64,000 nucleotides of DNA from Ignavibacteria bacterium (lineage in GTDB: Bacteria; Bacteroidota; Ignavibacteria; OLB7). The position numbers were made by a program, and so were the translations under genes. Shown in pieces: positions 24,343-32,497 of this stretch. The notes under the pieces were generated by a model. That model was given only the letters and a program-made list of their open reading frames with translations, did not search any database and was not told where the DNA came from. Location: NCBI GenBank assembly GCA_020635205.1, contig JACKAE010000001.1, positions 992,001 through 1,056,000 on the forward strand, read 5' to 3'. Numbering within the stretch: position 1 is the first letter of the stretch; each line of letters begins with the position of its first letter.

Positions 24343-24897
24343 ATGGTCAAACTTCGTTTAAGGAGAAGAGGGCGGAAACGTTTGCCGGTTTACGACATCG
24401 TTGCTGCCGACAGCCGCAGCCCACGTGATGGGCGCATTATCGAGAAGGTCGGTCAGTACAGCCCACTCGTTACTTCAGGTGCAACAATGCTCAATCGCGA
24501 GCGCGTTACACACTGGTTGAAGACGGGCGCACAGCCAACCGATACGGTACGGAACATCCTCAGCCGCGAAGGCATTCTGTTGGCTCTGCAAATGGAGAGC
24601 AAAGGGGTGAGCAGTGAGGAGATTACCGCAGCAGTTGACGCTCACGTCATGCGCTTCCGGAACCGTGAGGCTGTGAAGGCAAATACGAAGAAGGTTGCTG
24701 CCGAAGAGACTGTTGCGGAAGCACCAGCCGCCGAAGCCGAGGCTGCCCCAGAAGTTGCAGAAGCACCAGCAGAAGAGACTGTAGCCGCCGAGGCTCCAGC
24801 AGAGGAAGCTCCAGTAGCAGAGGAGACTGCTGTGGAAGCACCGGCTGCCGAGGAAAATGCGGGTGACTCCAACGACGAAGAGAAGGAGAGCGAATAA
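24343..24897 (+). CDS. rpsP: 30S ribosomal protein S16 with long acidic C-terminal extension
   Basis: Residues 1 to about 80 are a normal S16 core (MVKLRLRRRGRKRLPVYDIV ... RDGRIIEKVGQYSPL). The protein then continues for about 100 residues of Ala/Glu/Pro/Val-rich low-complexity sequence (EAPAAEAEAAPEV-type repeats) and ends in an acidic NDEEKESE tail. Typical S16 is 80-100 residues, so this is roughly double. The tail is probably disordered and exposed on the small subunit; its role is unknown. Confidence 0.95.
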   Translation: MVKLRLRRRGRKRLPVYDIVAADSRSPRDGRIIEKVGQYSPLVTSGATMLNRERVTHWLKTGAQPTDTVRNILSREGILLALQMESKGVSSEEITAAVDAHVMRFRNREAVKANTKKVAAEETVAEAPAAEAEAAPEVAEAPAEETVAAEAPAEEAPVAEETAVEAPAAEENAGDSNDEEKESE

Positions 24898-24906
24898 GTT
24901 CGATTC

Positions 24907-24949
24907 CCTCCGCTACGCTGCGGAGGTTTACAGGGGGCATTGATGCCCC
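24907..24949. promoter_or_regulatory. Two tandem hairpins between rpsP and rimM
   Basis: CCTCCGC-TACGCT-GCGGAGG (24907-24926) is followed at once by GGGGCAT-TG-ATGCCCC (24934-24949). They could attenuate or protect the transcript between these genes. No strong T-run follows. Confidence 0.4.
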
Positions 24950-24959
24950 TTGTCTCGTT

Positions 24960-25499
24960 ATGGCCGACTCATCGCTTATACGACTCGGGGTGCTAACCAG
25001 ACCACACGGTGTGGAAGGTGGGATGCGATGCCGGCTGGACCAGCAGAGCGTTCCCGTAGTGGATACACCTTGCAGAGTCAGCATTGGATACTCGATGTCG
25101 TTTGTACAGCCATACGAACTGATTAAATGTGAACCGGGAAGAGAGGGCGAACTTGTCTGCTACTTCCGTGGGATTGACAACAGAGAGAAGACCGAACTTC
25201 TCAGCGATAGGGGAATCTTCGTAGAGCAGAGGGTACTTCACTATGGAGAAATCTGGAGTGATCCCGGCTTGATTGGATCACGTATTCTCGATGAGAGTGG
25301 AAAAGAGTTGGGAAGACTTGCCGGGATGTTCGATTCGACTGCCCACTATATCTGGAGAGTTGAACAGGGTGAGAGGGAGTGGCTTCTGCCAGCAATCGAA
25401 GAGTTTGTGATCGATGTCGATGAAGAGGAGGGAGTGATTAAGGTTCGGTTGATTCCCGGACTTTACGACGACGATGCTGAGGAGGTCACAAGTGGCTAA
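24960..25499 (+). CDS. rimM: Ribosome maturation factor RimM
   Basis: 179 residues, normal length. An N-terminal RimM domain (IRLGVLTRPHGVEGGMRCRL) is joined to a C-terminal PRC-barrel domain (GSRILDESGKELGRLAGMFD; LLPAIEEFVIDVDEEEGVIK). RimM helps assemble the 30S head around S19. It sits between rpsP and trmD as in many bacteria; its stop overlaps the trmD start. Confidence 0.95.
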   Translation: MADSSLIRLGVLTRPHGVEGGMRCRLDQQSVPVVDTPCRVSIGYSMSFVQPYELIKCEPGREGELVCYFRGIDNREKTELLSDRGIFVEQRVLHYGEIWSDPGLIGSRILDESGKELGRLAGMFDSTAHYIWRVEQGEREWLLPAIEEFVIDVDEEEGVIKVRLIPGLYDDDAEEVTSG

Positions 25500-26190
25500 G
25501 CTCCTGATTCGGATTGACATTATTAGTGGAGTGCCGCAAACATTTGAGAGTGTTCTCGGGGCTTCAATCCTAAAGCGAGCAGCCGAAGCTGGTTTGGCCG
25601 AAGTTGTTGTTCACAACCTGCACGACTACGGCTTAGGTCGCTATAAGCAGGTGGACGATGCTCCCTGCGGCGGTGGGGCAGGGATGATATTGCGTCCCGA
25701 GCCGATTTTCGATTGTATCGAGAAGCTGACTGAGGAACGGGAATACGACGAAGTTCTCTTCCCTACTCCAGATGGGGCGATGTTCACGCAGGGGATGGCT
25801 AACGAGCTGTCGATGAAAAAGAATTTGATTATTCTCTGCGGACACTATCGCGGCGTAGATCAGCGGGTGCGGGATCATTTGGTGACGCGGGAAATATCAA
25901 TTGGAGACTATGTGTTGACCGGAGGAGAACTGCCGGCACTGGTAATTACCGACGCGATTATTCGCCTCCTCCCCGGTGCAATTGGGGATAGCGAGTCGGC
26001 ACTTGGCGACTCGTTTCAGACCGGATTGCTCGACACACCCTGGTATACGAAGCCAGCCGAGTATCGAGGGATGAATGTTCCCGAAGTATTGCTGAGCGGA
26101 GACCACGCAAAAATTGCAGCCTGGCGCGAAGAACAGGCATTTGAAAAGACGAAGGTGAGAAGACCTGATCTTCTGGATGAAGAAATGTGA
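25492..26190 (+). CDS. trmD: tRNA (guanine-N1)-methyltransferase TrmD
   Basis: About 232 residues of the SPOUT family. The knot and SAM-binding segment reads IILCGHYRGVDQRVRDHLVT, with EISIGDYVLTGGELPALVI. The enzyme methylates G37 of tRNAs to m1G and prevents frameshifting. I place the start at GTG 25492, which gives the family N-terminus AKLLIRIDIISG and has GAGGAGG at 25479-25485, six bases upstream. The in-frame ATG at 25474 lies before that ribosome-binding site. It overlaps rimM by 8 bases, suggesting coupled translation. Confidence 0.95.
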   Translation: MAKLLIRIDIISGVPQTFESVLGASILKRAAEAGLAEVVVHNLHDYGLGRYKQVDDAPCGGGAGMILRPEPIFDCIEKLTEEREYDEVLFPTPDGAMFTQGMANELSMKKNLIILCGHYRGVDQRVRDHLVTREISIGDYVLTGGELPALVITDAIIRLLPGAIGDSESALGDSFQTGLLDTPWYTKPAEYRGMNVPEVLLSGDHAKIAAWREEQAFEKTKVRRPDLLDEEM

Positions 26191-26214
26191 TTGATTGATG
26201 GTTTTGGAGAACTT

Positions 26215-26832
26215 ATGAAGATGAAGAATCAATATTGCTTAACTCTCCTCCTGTTGCTTGGATCAACCGGGCTTCTCTGGGGACAGCAACGTGATGAGAT
26301 CGATGCTTCGGATTATTTTGTTATTGGCGAAGGACCAAGCACGGCTTGGATCTATAAGATGGGTGACGTTTCGTTTACAGACTTTTTTATGGACAGCACG
26401 GTAGTAGTAAACGGAGTAGCCTACGTACCCCGGCTTAGAACGTACTCTACCGGAGGTGTAGATACAACCTATTATCGGGCTGGAGCGAATGGATATTATC
26501 ACCTGAATACCCTTGCCGTGCAGAGGGAAGAGACACTGACGCTTCCAAAGCAAGCGTCAGTGGGGCAGAAATGGTTTGAAGTCGATAGTTCTTGGTCGTA
26601 TACGATTACCAGTCTATCGGCTGAGTTAAAACAGTATAAAAATCTGATAGTGGTGCAGGCAATGCAGGTGAAGGGAGAGGCAACCAAAATTGGTACAACA
26701 TACGACATGTACTTTGCTCCGGGACTTGGCATGTTAGCCACAATGACCGAGGGGAAAGTGCTTGTTTACCTGAGCGAGTTCAGGCATCCAGTAGATCGAG
26801 CTAAGACTGAAACGGATGCCGTCGAAGAATAG
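26215..26832 (+). CDS. Exported protein of unknown function between trmD and rplS
   Basis: About 205 residues with a clear Sec signal peptide (MKMKNQYCLTLLLLLGSTGL, cleavage near LLWGQQ). The mature part is predicted mostly beta (VVVNGVAYVPRLRTYSTGGV, TYDMYFAPGLGMLATMTEGK). No family is recognised. The ATG at 26215 has GGAG six bases upstream; the frame is open to 26191 but that adds residues before the signal peptide. It interrupts the usual trmD-rplS adjacency. Confidence 0.8.
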   Translation: MKMKNQYCLTLLLLLGSTGLLWGQQRDEIDASDYFVIGEGPSTAWIYKMGDVSFTDFFMDSTVVVNGVAYVPRLRTYSTGGVDTTYYRAGANGYYHLNTLAVQREETLTLPKQASVGQKWFEVDSSWSYTITSLSAELKQYKNLIVVQAMQVKGEATKIGTTYDMYFAPGLGMLATMTEGKVLVYLSEFRHPVDRAKTETDAVEE

Positions 26833-26896
26833 AAGAAATACACAGTAAAGTCATATAGCAAGCTAAAGCCGCAAGGCAACAGCAGGAGGAACTACA

Positions 26897-27277
26897 ATGA
26901 ACGCAATTGACAACCTGACGCAACAGGTGATTGAACGGACAAAGGAGAGCCGTGCCTCGCGTAATAATGGCGAGAACGTGGAGATACCAAACTTCCGTCC
27001 GGGTGATGTGGTAAGCATTGCCGTCCGCGTGATCGAGGGTGGCAAGGAGCGTATCCAGAACTTTGAAGGGATTGTCCTCTCACGTCGTGGAAGTGGCGTG
27101 AACGAAACCTTTATGGTTCGCAAAGTCTCGAACGGTGTTGGTGTGGAGCGCATTTTCCCAGTCCACTCACCGATTATTCAAAACATTCGGATCGTCCGCG
27201 AAGGACGTGTCCGCCGCGCAAAGCTCTATTATCTGCGCGAGCTTTCAACGAAGGCTGTTCGCGCAAAGACGACCTAA
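26897..27277 (+). CDS. rplS: 50S ribosomal protein L19
   Basis: 126 residues, complete. Family segments include FRPGDVVSIAVRVIEGGKER, QNFEGIVLSRRGSGVNETFM and the basic C-terminus VRRAKLYYLRELSTKAVRAK. L19 sits at the 30S-50S interface. It closes the ffh-rpsP-rimM-trmD block, with a strong hairpin after it. Confidence 0.97.
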   Translation: MNAIDNLTQQVIERTKESRASRNNGENVEIPNFRPGDVVSIAVRVIEGGKERIQNFEGIVLSRRGSGVNETFMVRKVSNGVGVERIFPVHSPIIQNIRIVREGRVRRAKLYYLRELSTKAVRAKTT

Positions 27278-27303
27278 ATCTTCTTCTGCAAGGCGAAAGA
27301 TTA

Positions 27304-27336
27304 GAAGGCGATCTTCCGGGAAGGAAGATCGCCTTC
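27304..27336 (+). terminator. Terminator hairpin after rplS
   Basis: A perfect 14-bp stem (27304-27317 with 27323-27336) around GGGAA, 26 bp past the rplS stop. It probably ends the ribosomal-protein operon. Confidence 0.75.
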
Positions 27337-27383
27337 TTACGTATTATCCCTTTGCGCGATCAAATAGTAGAACCGATGTTCCT

Positions 27384-27842
27384 CTACACTCCAAACTGCT
27401 GCAGGTGATGATCGAGATGTTTGTACATGCTCCAGCCCCGTTCTTCTCTGGTCATCGTACCAAAGAGAGGATGCACTATCTGCGCAGCTTTTGCCTCATC
27501 CATCTCCACAAACGTCTTCAGCGATTCGAGAAGTCGTCCTCTCTCCACCTCGAAGTCTCGCTCACTTGTCTGCTTGTACTGTGGGTGTGTTTGCAAGCCT
27601 TGCTTATAGGGCTTGTCGTTCAATACGGCGTTCCGAATCATCCCCTTGAAGAGCTTCGCAATAAAGGGTGTCCTCTCCAACGTTTTCGTTCCGTTCACAA
27701 CTTCCTGCGTCTCGTTGCAGTGTGCGAGCATCTGCCCTACACTCATCTTTCCCCACTGCGGTTGCCTTTCCTTGGTTAACTGCTCAATCCTGCCGAGCAT
27801 TTCCTGATAGACTTCAGGTGAGTAGAGACTTTTTTTTGTCAT
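27384..27842 (-). CDS. DUF1569-family (DinB-like) protein
   Basis: 152 residues. Segments such as PQWGKMSVGQMLAHCNETQE, HPLFGTMTREERGWSMYKHL and the final HLDHHLQQFGV match the DUF1569 family, which has the four-helix DinB/YfiT fold. The conserved His residues (HCNE, HLDHH) may bind a metal. The function is unknown; some relatives are thiol- or stress-linked transferases, which is inference here. Confidence 0.8.
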   Translation of the reverse strand: MTKKSLYSPEVYQEMLGRIEQLTKERQPQWGKMSVGQMLAHCNETQEVVNGTKTLERTPFIAKLFKGMIRNAVLNDKPYKQGLQTHPQYKQTSERDFEVERGRLLESLKTFVEMDEAKAAQIVHPLFGTMTREERGWSMYKHLDHHLQQFGV

Positions 27843-27986
27843 GGCTGCTGTCGTTCGTATACGTTTGGAAAATCAGTTTGCAAGAGAATAGATTGCAGGG
27901 GTAAGCATAGATGATGTAATTGAAAACTCGACCTTGCAATTTGCTTCGCCGTGAACAGATATAGTAAACTATCTGCCTACCGAGGA

Positions 27987-28019
27987 AATTTTGAATTTTG
28001 CCTTTTGAATTTTTAATTG
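27987..28019. repeat. AT-rich TTTTGAATTTT repeat, third copy
   Basis: AATTTTGAATTTTGCC and TTTTGAATTTTTAATTG lie just beyond the 3' end of the HIT gene. They are related to the tracts at 3787 and 7613. The rest of 27843-27986 shows nothing recognisable. Confidence 0.55.
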
Positions 28020-28021
28020 AC

Positions 28022-28366
28022 TCACCCCGGCGGCCAGGTCATTTTTCGTCCGCCGATCAGGTGCAAGTGGATGTGGTATACCTCCTGCCCACCATCTGGG
28101 TTACAGTTCACCACTAAGCGGTAGCCGTCCTCGGCAATCCCTTCATCCTTCGCAACCTGCGTTGCTACCCGTACCATGTGGCCAATCAGCAATTCATGTT
28201 CTTCGCCAATATCGTTTGCCGTGGCGATCTCTTCTTTCGGGATCACTAACACGTGTGTCGGCCCTTGTGGGTTAATATCTCGGAAGGCAAGAACCTGCTC
28301 GTCCTCAAACACGATGTCGGCAGGAATCTCCTTTCGGATAATCTTCGAGAAAATTGTCTCAGCCAT
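28022..28366 (-). CDS. HIT-family (HinT-like) nucleotide hydrolase
   Basis: 114 residues, typical for HinT. The N-terminus SKIIRKEIPADIVFEDEQVL and the catalytic triad motif HIHLHLIGG are present. The family hydrolyses nucleoside phosphoramidates such as AMP-lysine using the central His. It stands alone between the DUF1569-like and MACPF genes. Confidence 0.93.
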   Translation of the reverse strand: MAETIFSKIIRKEIPADIVFEDEQVLAFRDINPQGPTHVLVIPKEEIATANDIGEEHELLIGHMVRVATQVAKDEGIAEDGYRLVVNCNPDGGQEVYHIHLHLIGGRKMTWPPG

Positions 28367-28485
28367 GTAGATATCTATTGATGAGTAAGCGTTATCGTCT
28401 GAACGAATGCCTGTTCAAACCTTCAACAAAAGCAAATCAGATTCAATCTACTCTTTTCCTCCTCTTTCAACAATCGACTAAAACG

Positions 28486-28518
28486 AGAAGTGGGTCTCTC
28501 ATTGAAAGACCCACTTCT
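28486..28518 (-). terminator. Terminator hairpin downstream of the MACPF gene
   Basis: A perfect 12-bp stem (28486-28497 with 28507-28518). On the - strand it is followed by CGTTTTAG. It lies 54 bp after the MACPF stop codon. Confidence 0.7.
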
Positions 28519-28571
28519 ATGTTGAATGATTTCCTTGGCATTGCACCCCACAGGTGTTGCCTGTGATTGAG

Positions 28572-30176
28572 TTATGATAGAACCTCAAGTTTCGCCTGCG
28601 TTATCACCAAATTGATGAACCCATTTTGTTCGTTCGAACTGCAAAGTTGCACTCCGTTTATCACGTATTGCTGTCCAGTTGGTGGTTGATAGTAAAGTTG
28701 CAGGTTCTCTGTGGAAGCCTCACCACCATGACACCATCCACTACCGTGGAGGGGAAGAGATGCGGGATTGATCTTCTTCGAGCTGGAGGGGCTACCACCC
28801 ATCCAGTTGTGTGGTTCGCTGGTATCGAGAAATGTTGCCGCCATGTTCTGGCGATTCAGCTTCTGATACCAGACAGCCAAGTGCTCAAACGTCTTCGACT
28901 TTTCGCCGACTCCAAGTCCAGTGATGACATATCCTGTCGGAGCCATGTAGAAGGCTTCCCAACTTGTGCTCGCGTTAGCACCTCCGAGGTAGTAAACGTT
29001 GTACTCATCTCGGCTCAGTGAATAGCTGATGATAACCATCTTCGAGATATGTTTGTTATCGTCGATATTTCCGCCGATGCCAACGAGGACTTCATCAGGA
29101 CTTGCTGCATTCCACGACCGAACCGGAGCGCTTGGTGTGTCATTCCACTTGGAAGCGTTCGTTCCTTGCTTACACTTATGCTGTGTTGCTCCGTGGGTTG
29201 CAAGTGGCGTTGCCCCATAGAGTTGGTTAAATGCCTTCTCCAGATAGTTCTTCTTCTCCGCGTCAGAGCATAACATCCAGACCGGTATTGTTCCCCCGTC
29301 TGGAGTGTAGTCGATGAAGGCAGGATAATTTGGAATTGACTTATTCCAGGTGGAGTATGTTTCCGAGGAGGGATTACTTATCAGACCGTTGATTGCTGAG
29401 GGCGACCCACCGGTAACATCTATCGATTCGTTGGTTGAGACACTCGATTCGTGCTTTGTGTTTGCTCCCGATACTGTGCTCTTGAATGCAGCACTCCCAA
29501 CTCCGGCGTCATACTTGGCCTCGACACAAACTTGGAAATCGTCTTCGTCGGTGAAATTCGACTGGCTTCCCTGATAGTCCTGCCGAGTTTGTCCCCCAGC
29601 TATCAGTCCTGTGAGAACGTGAGTGCCGTACGCAGTGAAGAAATCCATTGCTGCTTTGCCGGTGGTATCATTGGCATTAAGGGCGTTGAAACCATCTTGT
29701 AGTGTGTCGCTAATGCAGATTCCCTTCCGTGAACTTGCAGGATCTGTTGTTGTCAAATCCACATTGTGGTAGTTGAAGCTGAGTGTGTAGAGAGACCACG
29801 TATCAAATGTCGTTGCGAAGTACTCCTCTTCTGTTGCCGTTACCATATTGCTCCAAGAGCCACTTACTGAACCTGAGTAGGCAGCATAGCGGGCACTTAC
29901 TTGAGCCGACACTGCAAGCCTTGACTGATAGGAGGATATCGACGTTCCCGTTTCGACCCTTCCGTTTGCATTCGTTTGGAAGTCGTCAAAGTTTACGTTC
30001 TTTGGAATAGCGTAGGTGATCGACGGATCATATTCTGGATGAACTACCGATGTCTCTGCGTCAGATTGCAGGCCGACGACAGCATACGTTCCGCTGACCT
30101 TTGCGTACGATCCTGAAATTGCGTTGAATAGTCTGCCGAGCGCGTCAACGCCGGGCGGAAAATTTGTGGTGGACAT
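28572..30176 (-). CDS. MACPF-domain pore-forming-type protein with three-fold C-terminal repeat domain
   Basis: 534 residues without an obvious signal peptide. The MACPF signature is clear: MDFFTAYGTHVLTGLIAGG, with YGTH at 183-186. Flanking Ser/Ala/Gly-rich segments (about 80-115 and 218-250) fit the helical clusters that unfold into membrane hairpins in perforin-like proteins. After about 350 there are three similar strand units: VLVGIGGNIDDNKHISKMVI, YVITGLGVGEKSKTFEHLAV and YVINGVQLCSS...INLVIT. That resembles a beta-prism or lectin-like targeting domain. Expected role: pore formation in, or binding to, a foreign or eukaryotic membrane. Target and secretion route are unknown. No immunity-type neighbour is evident. 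Confidence 0.85.
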   Translation of the reverse strand: MSTTNFPPGVDALGRLFNAISGSYAKVSGTYAVVGLQSDAETSVVHPEYDPSITYAIPKNVNFDDFQTNANGRVETGTSISSYQSRLAVSAQVSARYAAYSGSVSGSWSNMVTATEEEYFATTFDTWSLYTLSFNYHNVDLTTTDPASSRKGICISDTLQDGFNALNANDTTGKAAMDFFTAYGTHVLTGLIAGGQTRQDYQGSQSNFTDEDDFQVCVEAKYDAGVGSAAFKSTVSGANTKHESSVSTNESIDVTGGSPSAINGLISNPSSETYSTWNKSIPNYPAFIDYTPDGGTIPVWMLCSDAEKKNYLEKAFNQLYGATPLATHGATQHKCKQGTNASKWNDTPSAPVRSWNAASPDEVLVGIGGNIDDNKHISKMVIISYSLSRDEYNVYYLGGANASTSWEAFYMAPTGYVITGLGVGEKSKTFEHLAVWYQKLNRQNMAATFLDTSEPHNWMGGSPSSSKKINPASLPLHGSGWCHGGEASTENLQLYYQPPTGQQYVINGVQLCSSNEQNGFINLVITQAKLEVLS

Positions 30177-30511
30177 AAGTCTCTTCCTGATGATAGGTTA
30201 GGATTATAGATAACTCTGGCACGGAGACCAGTGTGATTAACCAGCATAAATCACGTGAGTGCTTTACGATGTTTTCAGCCAGATGTGGCTGTACATCTCT
30301 GTGACTGATAGCAGAGTTGTCGCGTAGATCAGGCAGCTGATCTACAGTTGAGAATCATGTCGAATCACTTCCAGAGTGGGAAGTTCCCTATGCAACGTGG
30401 AGGGGGTGGTGAAAAATCAGGCGAAAAAATACAGAGAAATTTTATACATCTACTGGTCGAATAGATAGAAAAAGTCTTTCTGACTCTATAAAGTAAAGTT
30501 GGAATACTGTA
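30177..30511. other. Intergenic region upstream of the MACPF gene
   Basis: No gene is seen. It contains two small hairpins: CAGCCA-GATG-TGGCTG near 30280, and GTAGATCAG-GCAG-CTGATCTAC at 30324-30345. An AT-rich stretch (30420-30500) could hold the MACPF promoter. Confidence 0.45.
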
Positions 30512-30782
30512 GGGTGTGTTGACAATTAATAATGAGCTGATCTCCTACGAGGCAGGATCGCTCCTCTGGAGCTACGCTCTCGGTCGGTTCTCGTTGCCCG
30601 GAGCTTCCGCTCCAGCCTACCAACGGTTCGCCGCGCTGCGGCTCTTCGGTAACGATTCTGTTACGTCGCGGAGCGACCGTCGGTTGGTAGCCTCGTGTGT
30701 GAGCGCGAGGAATCCGACAATACCTCTGCTGTGGAGCACCAGCGGTGTGTCCCTTCTGGGAATCGGGATTGTCAACACGCTA
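30512..30782. repeat. MITE-like structured repeat, copy 2 (inverted, 271 bp)
   Basis: Reverse-oriented copy of the element at 14123-14398. Its termini are GGGTGTGTTGACAAT (30512-30526) and ATTGTCAACACGCT (30768-30781). The GGAGC/GCTCC hairpin is kept at 30600-30613 with its loop changed from GAAA to GGAA when read in the copy-1 direction. TA dinucleotides abut both ends. Reading frames across it are repeat-derived and not called. Confidence 0.85.
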
Positions 30783-30981
30783 TAGAGATGTGCGAGATTA
30801 CCTGTGATGCTGGCTTCAGCAGACTTCAGAATGACCTCCGCTTGTTGGATTCTTTCCCACGACGAACAAGGCTTTTAAGGCTCGCTCGTAAGAATCTTAC
30901 TCTCAACTCAATGAATCGCCTAAAAGTGGGTCTTCTCTTCCCTATCTTCTCCTCGACTTACGTTTATCGAAGAAGAGTGCT

Positions 30982-31476
30982 ATGCCAACAATTCTTATTG
31001 CGATTATTGCCTTCGTGCTTCTCATCCTCCTCTTCACCCGTTTCTTCCCGGGGAAACAGCTTGAGGAGACTTCGATGCAAGGTGGAGAAGAGTCACGCTT
31101 CGATGAAGATATGGTAACTGTTGTGGAAGATCCACCCCACGGAGAATCTGCCCGCTATATCCGTTGCCGTGTTTCTGTGACGAACCAACGTATCGTTATC
31201 TCTCAGCTTCCGCTTCTCTCGAAGAAGTACAGCATTCTTATCATTCTCTACTTTGCCGACCAAGAACACCCGGAGAAGACGGGGCTTGAGGGCAGAGTCA
31301 AGACAGGTCTGTTGCGCAGAGATGCTGTTGAAGCGAAGTCAGATAAAAGTGGAGACTATCTTCTGCTCCGTCCAGTCGGTTTCGGTCTCTTCAATCGTGA
31401 GGCGACAGAAATACAAGTAAGGTCAAAAAGAGTTGAGGAACTGTCAACTGCAATACAGGGATTGGGCAGCAGATAA
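30982..31476 (+). CDS. Membrane-anchored protein of unknown function
   Basis: 164 residues. One N-terminal transmembrane helix (about 3-22: ILIAIIAFVLLILLFTRFF) is followed by an acidic linker and a soluble beta-rich domain. The phrase CRVSVTNQRIVISQLPLLSK faintly recalls bacterial PH-like domains, but I would not assign it. It stands alone, with a hairpin downstream. Confidence 0.65.
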   Translation: MPTILIAIIAFVLLILLFTRFFPGKQLEETSMQGGEESRFDEDMVTVVEDPPHGESARYIRCRVSVTNQRIVISQLPLLSKKYSILIILYFADQEHPEKTGLEGRVKTGLLRRDAVEAKSDKSGDYLLLRPVGFGLFNREATEIQVRSKRVEELSTAIQGLGSR

Positions 31477-31538
31477 TGTCAATGATCGAGTATTCAGTTT
31501 GCTACGTCGGTCTGTTGTCTATTCAAAAAGATTGAAGT

Positions 31539-31586
31539 CACCTAACCGTGCAGGGGAAGCCACTACTCTTCTGCGCGGTTAGGTGA
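31539..31586 (+). terminator. Terminator-like hairpin
   Basis: TCACCTAACCG-T-GCAG pairs with CTGC-G-CGGTTAGGTGA across 31539-31586, with one mismatch. It lies after the membrane-anchored protein gene and before the convergent TfoX-N gene, so it may serve both. Confidence 0.6.
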
Positions 31587-31635
31587 ATCTCCTCTGCAAG
31601 AGCCGTTCAAGTTCTCTCTTCTATTGTGAGAGAGT

Positions 31636-31995
31636 TTATGGAGAACGTTTCGTGTTCTTCTTCTTGCTCGACTTTGCCTTTGGATTATACTGAAGGCAGA
31701 GACTTATCCAATACTCTAACTGTTGATCTCTCCCCGTCCCTTCTGGCTCAACAAAGACGAAGCCTTTCATAGGTCGTCCAGTAAATTCCATCTCTTTGCA
31801 TCCCTCTTTGGTTAGTGCCTCTTCATAAATATCTGGGTCAATACGAGCCATAAGGTCTTCACCAACAACTCCAACACACATCTTCTCGTCAACCATGAAG
31901 GTCAATCCTCCCATCATTTTCTTCTCCTCGAACTGAACTTGACGTTCTTCGAGTTCAGTTCGGATTCTTTCAGCCAACCCGTTGCTGTAGGCCAT
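31636..31995 (-). CDS. TfoX N-terminal-domain protein
   Basis: 119 residues from ATG 31995 (MAYSNGLAERIRTELEER), which has AGGAG seven bases upstream. A frame open to 32142 overlaps the preceding gene and is rejected. The fold is the TfoX N-terminal type: FEEKKMMGGLTFMVDEKMCV, GFVFVEPEG and YWISLCLQYNPKAK. Despite the name, stand-alone TfoX-N proteins have no proven competence role. The C-terminus is Lys-rich. It lies 25 bp after the SnoaL-like gene, so the two are probably co-transcribed. Confidence 0.85.
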   Translation of the reverse strand: MAYSNGLAERIRTELEERQVQFEEKKMMGGLTFMVDEKMCVGVVGEDLMARIDPDIYEEALTKEGCKEMEFTGRPMKGFVFVEPEGTGRDQQLEYWISLCLQYNPKAKSSKKKNTKRSP

Positions 31996-32020
31996 GTTTA
32001 TCTCCTGCCGTTCTGTTGAG

Positions 32021-32392
32021 TTATTTACAGGTGATTCCGAAGGCTTTACGGAATTCTTCAGCATCGTAGAAGACCTTGATCTGTTTGATCTTTCCTTCCT
32101 CAAAATCATAAAACTCTGCCATGTGGATATCAAGCTCACCATCGTCCGGCGTTGCCACTTTGAACTTCACCTCGGTGCTCACGCTGTTCTCTCCCTCCAG
32201 TCCACGGAGGAACTCGTAACCACGAACCATGGGAAAGAAGCGTTCGTTTAACTGAATAAAGTTCTCTTTCCCTGTCACTTGATCTACCGGCCCTTCAAAC
32301 CGCACATCGTCGGCAATCAACTCCTTCCAAAGGTCATTCCCTGACTGCAAAGAACTCTGAAAATTTTCGAGAATCTGCATGCCGGATTCCAT
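32021..32392 (-). CDS. SnoaL/NTF2-like protein
   Basis: 123 residues with the cone-shaped NTF2/SnoaL fold pattern (WKELIADDVRFEGPVDQVTG ... DIHMAEFYDFEEGKIKQIKV). The family includes small isomerases, hydrolases and binding proteins, and no catalytic assignment is possible. AGGAG lies eight bases before the ATG at 32392. It is the first gene of a two-gene unit with the TfoX-N gene and diverges from hxlR. Confidence 0.82.
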   Translation of the reverse strand: MESGMQILENFQSSLQSGNDLWKELIADDVRFEGPVDQVTGKENFIQLNERFFPMVRGYEFLRGLEGENSVSTEVKFKVATPDDGELDIHMAEFYDFEEGKIKQIKVFYDAEEFRKAFGITCK

Positions 32393-32435
32393 AGTCTCAT
32401 CTCCTTTCGTTTATTATACCAATGATTTTTGTATG

Positions 32436-32486
32436 CTTGCATTTTGCAAGTGAAGCGAATTTAACAAATCACTTTTAAAATGCAAG
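32436..32486. promoter_or_regulatory. Palindromic operator candidates between SnoaL-like gene and hxlR
   Basis: CTTGCA-TTT-TGCAAG (32436-32450) is a perfect palindrome. A further half-site AAAATGCAAG (32477-32486) is the exact inverse of CTTGCATTTT (32436-32445). The placement in a divergent promoter region suits HxlR binding. Confidence 0.55.
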
Positions 32487-32497
32487 TGTTTTAAGGG

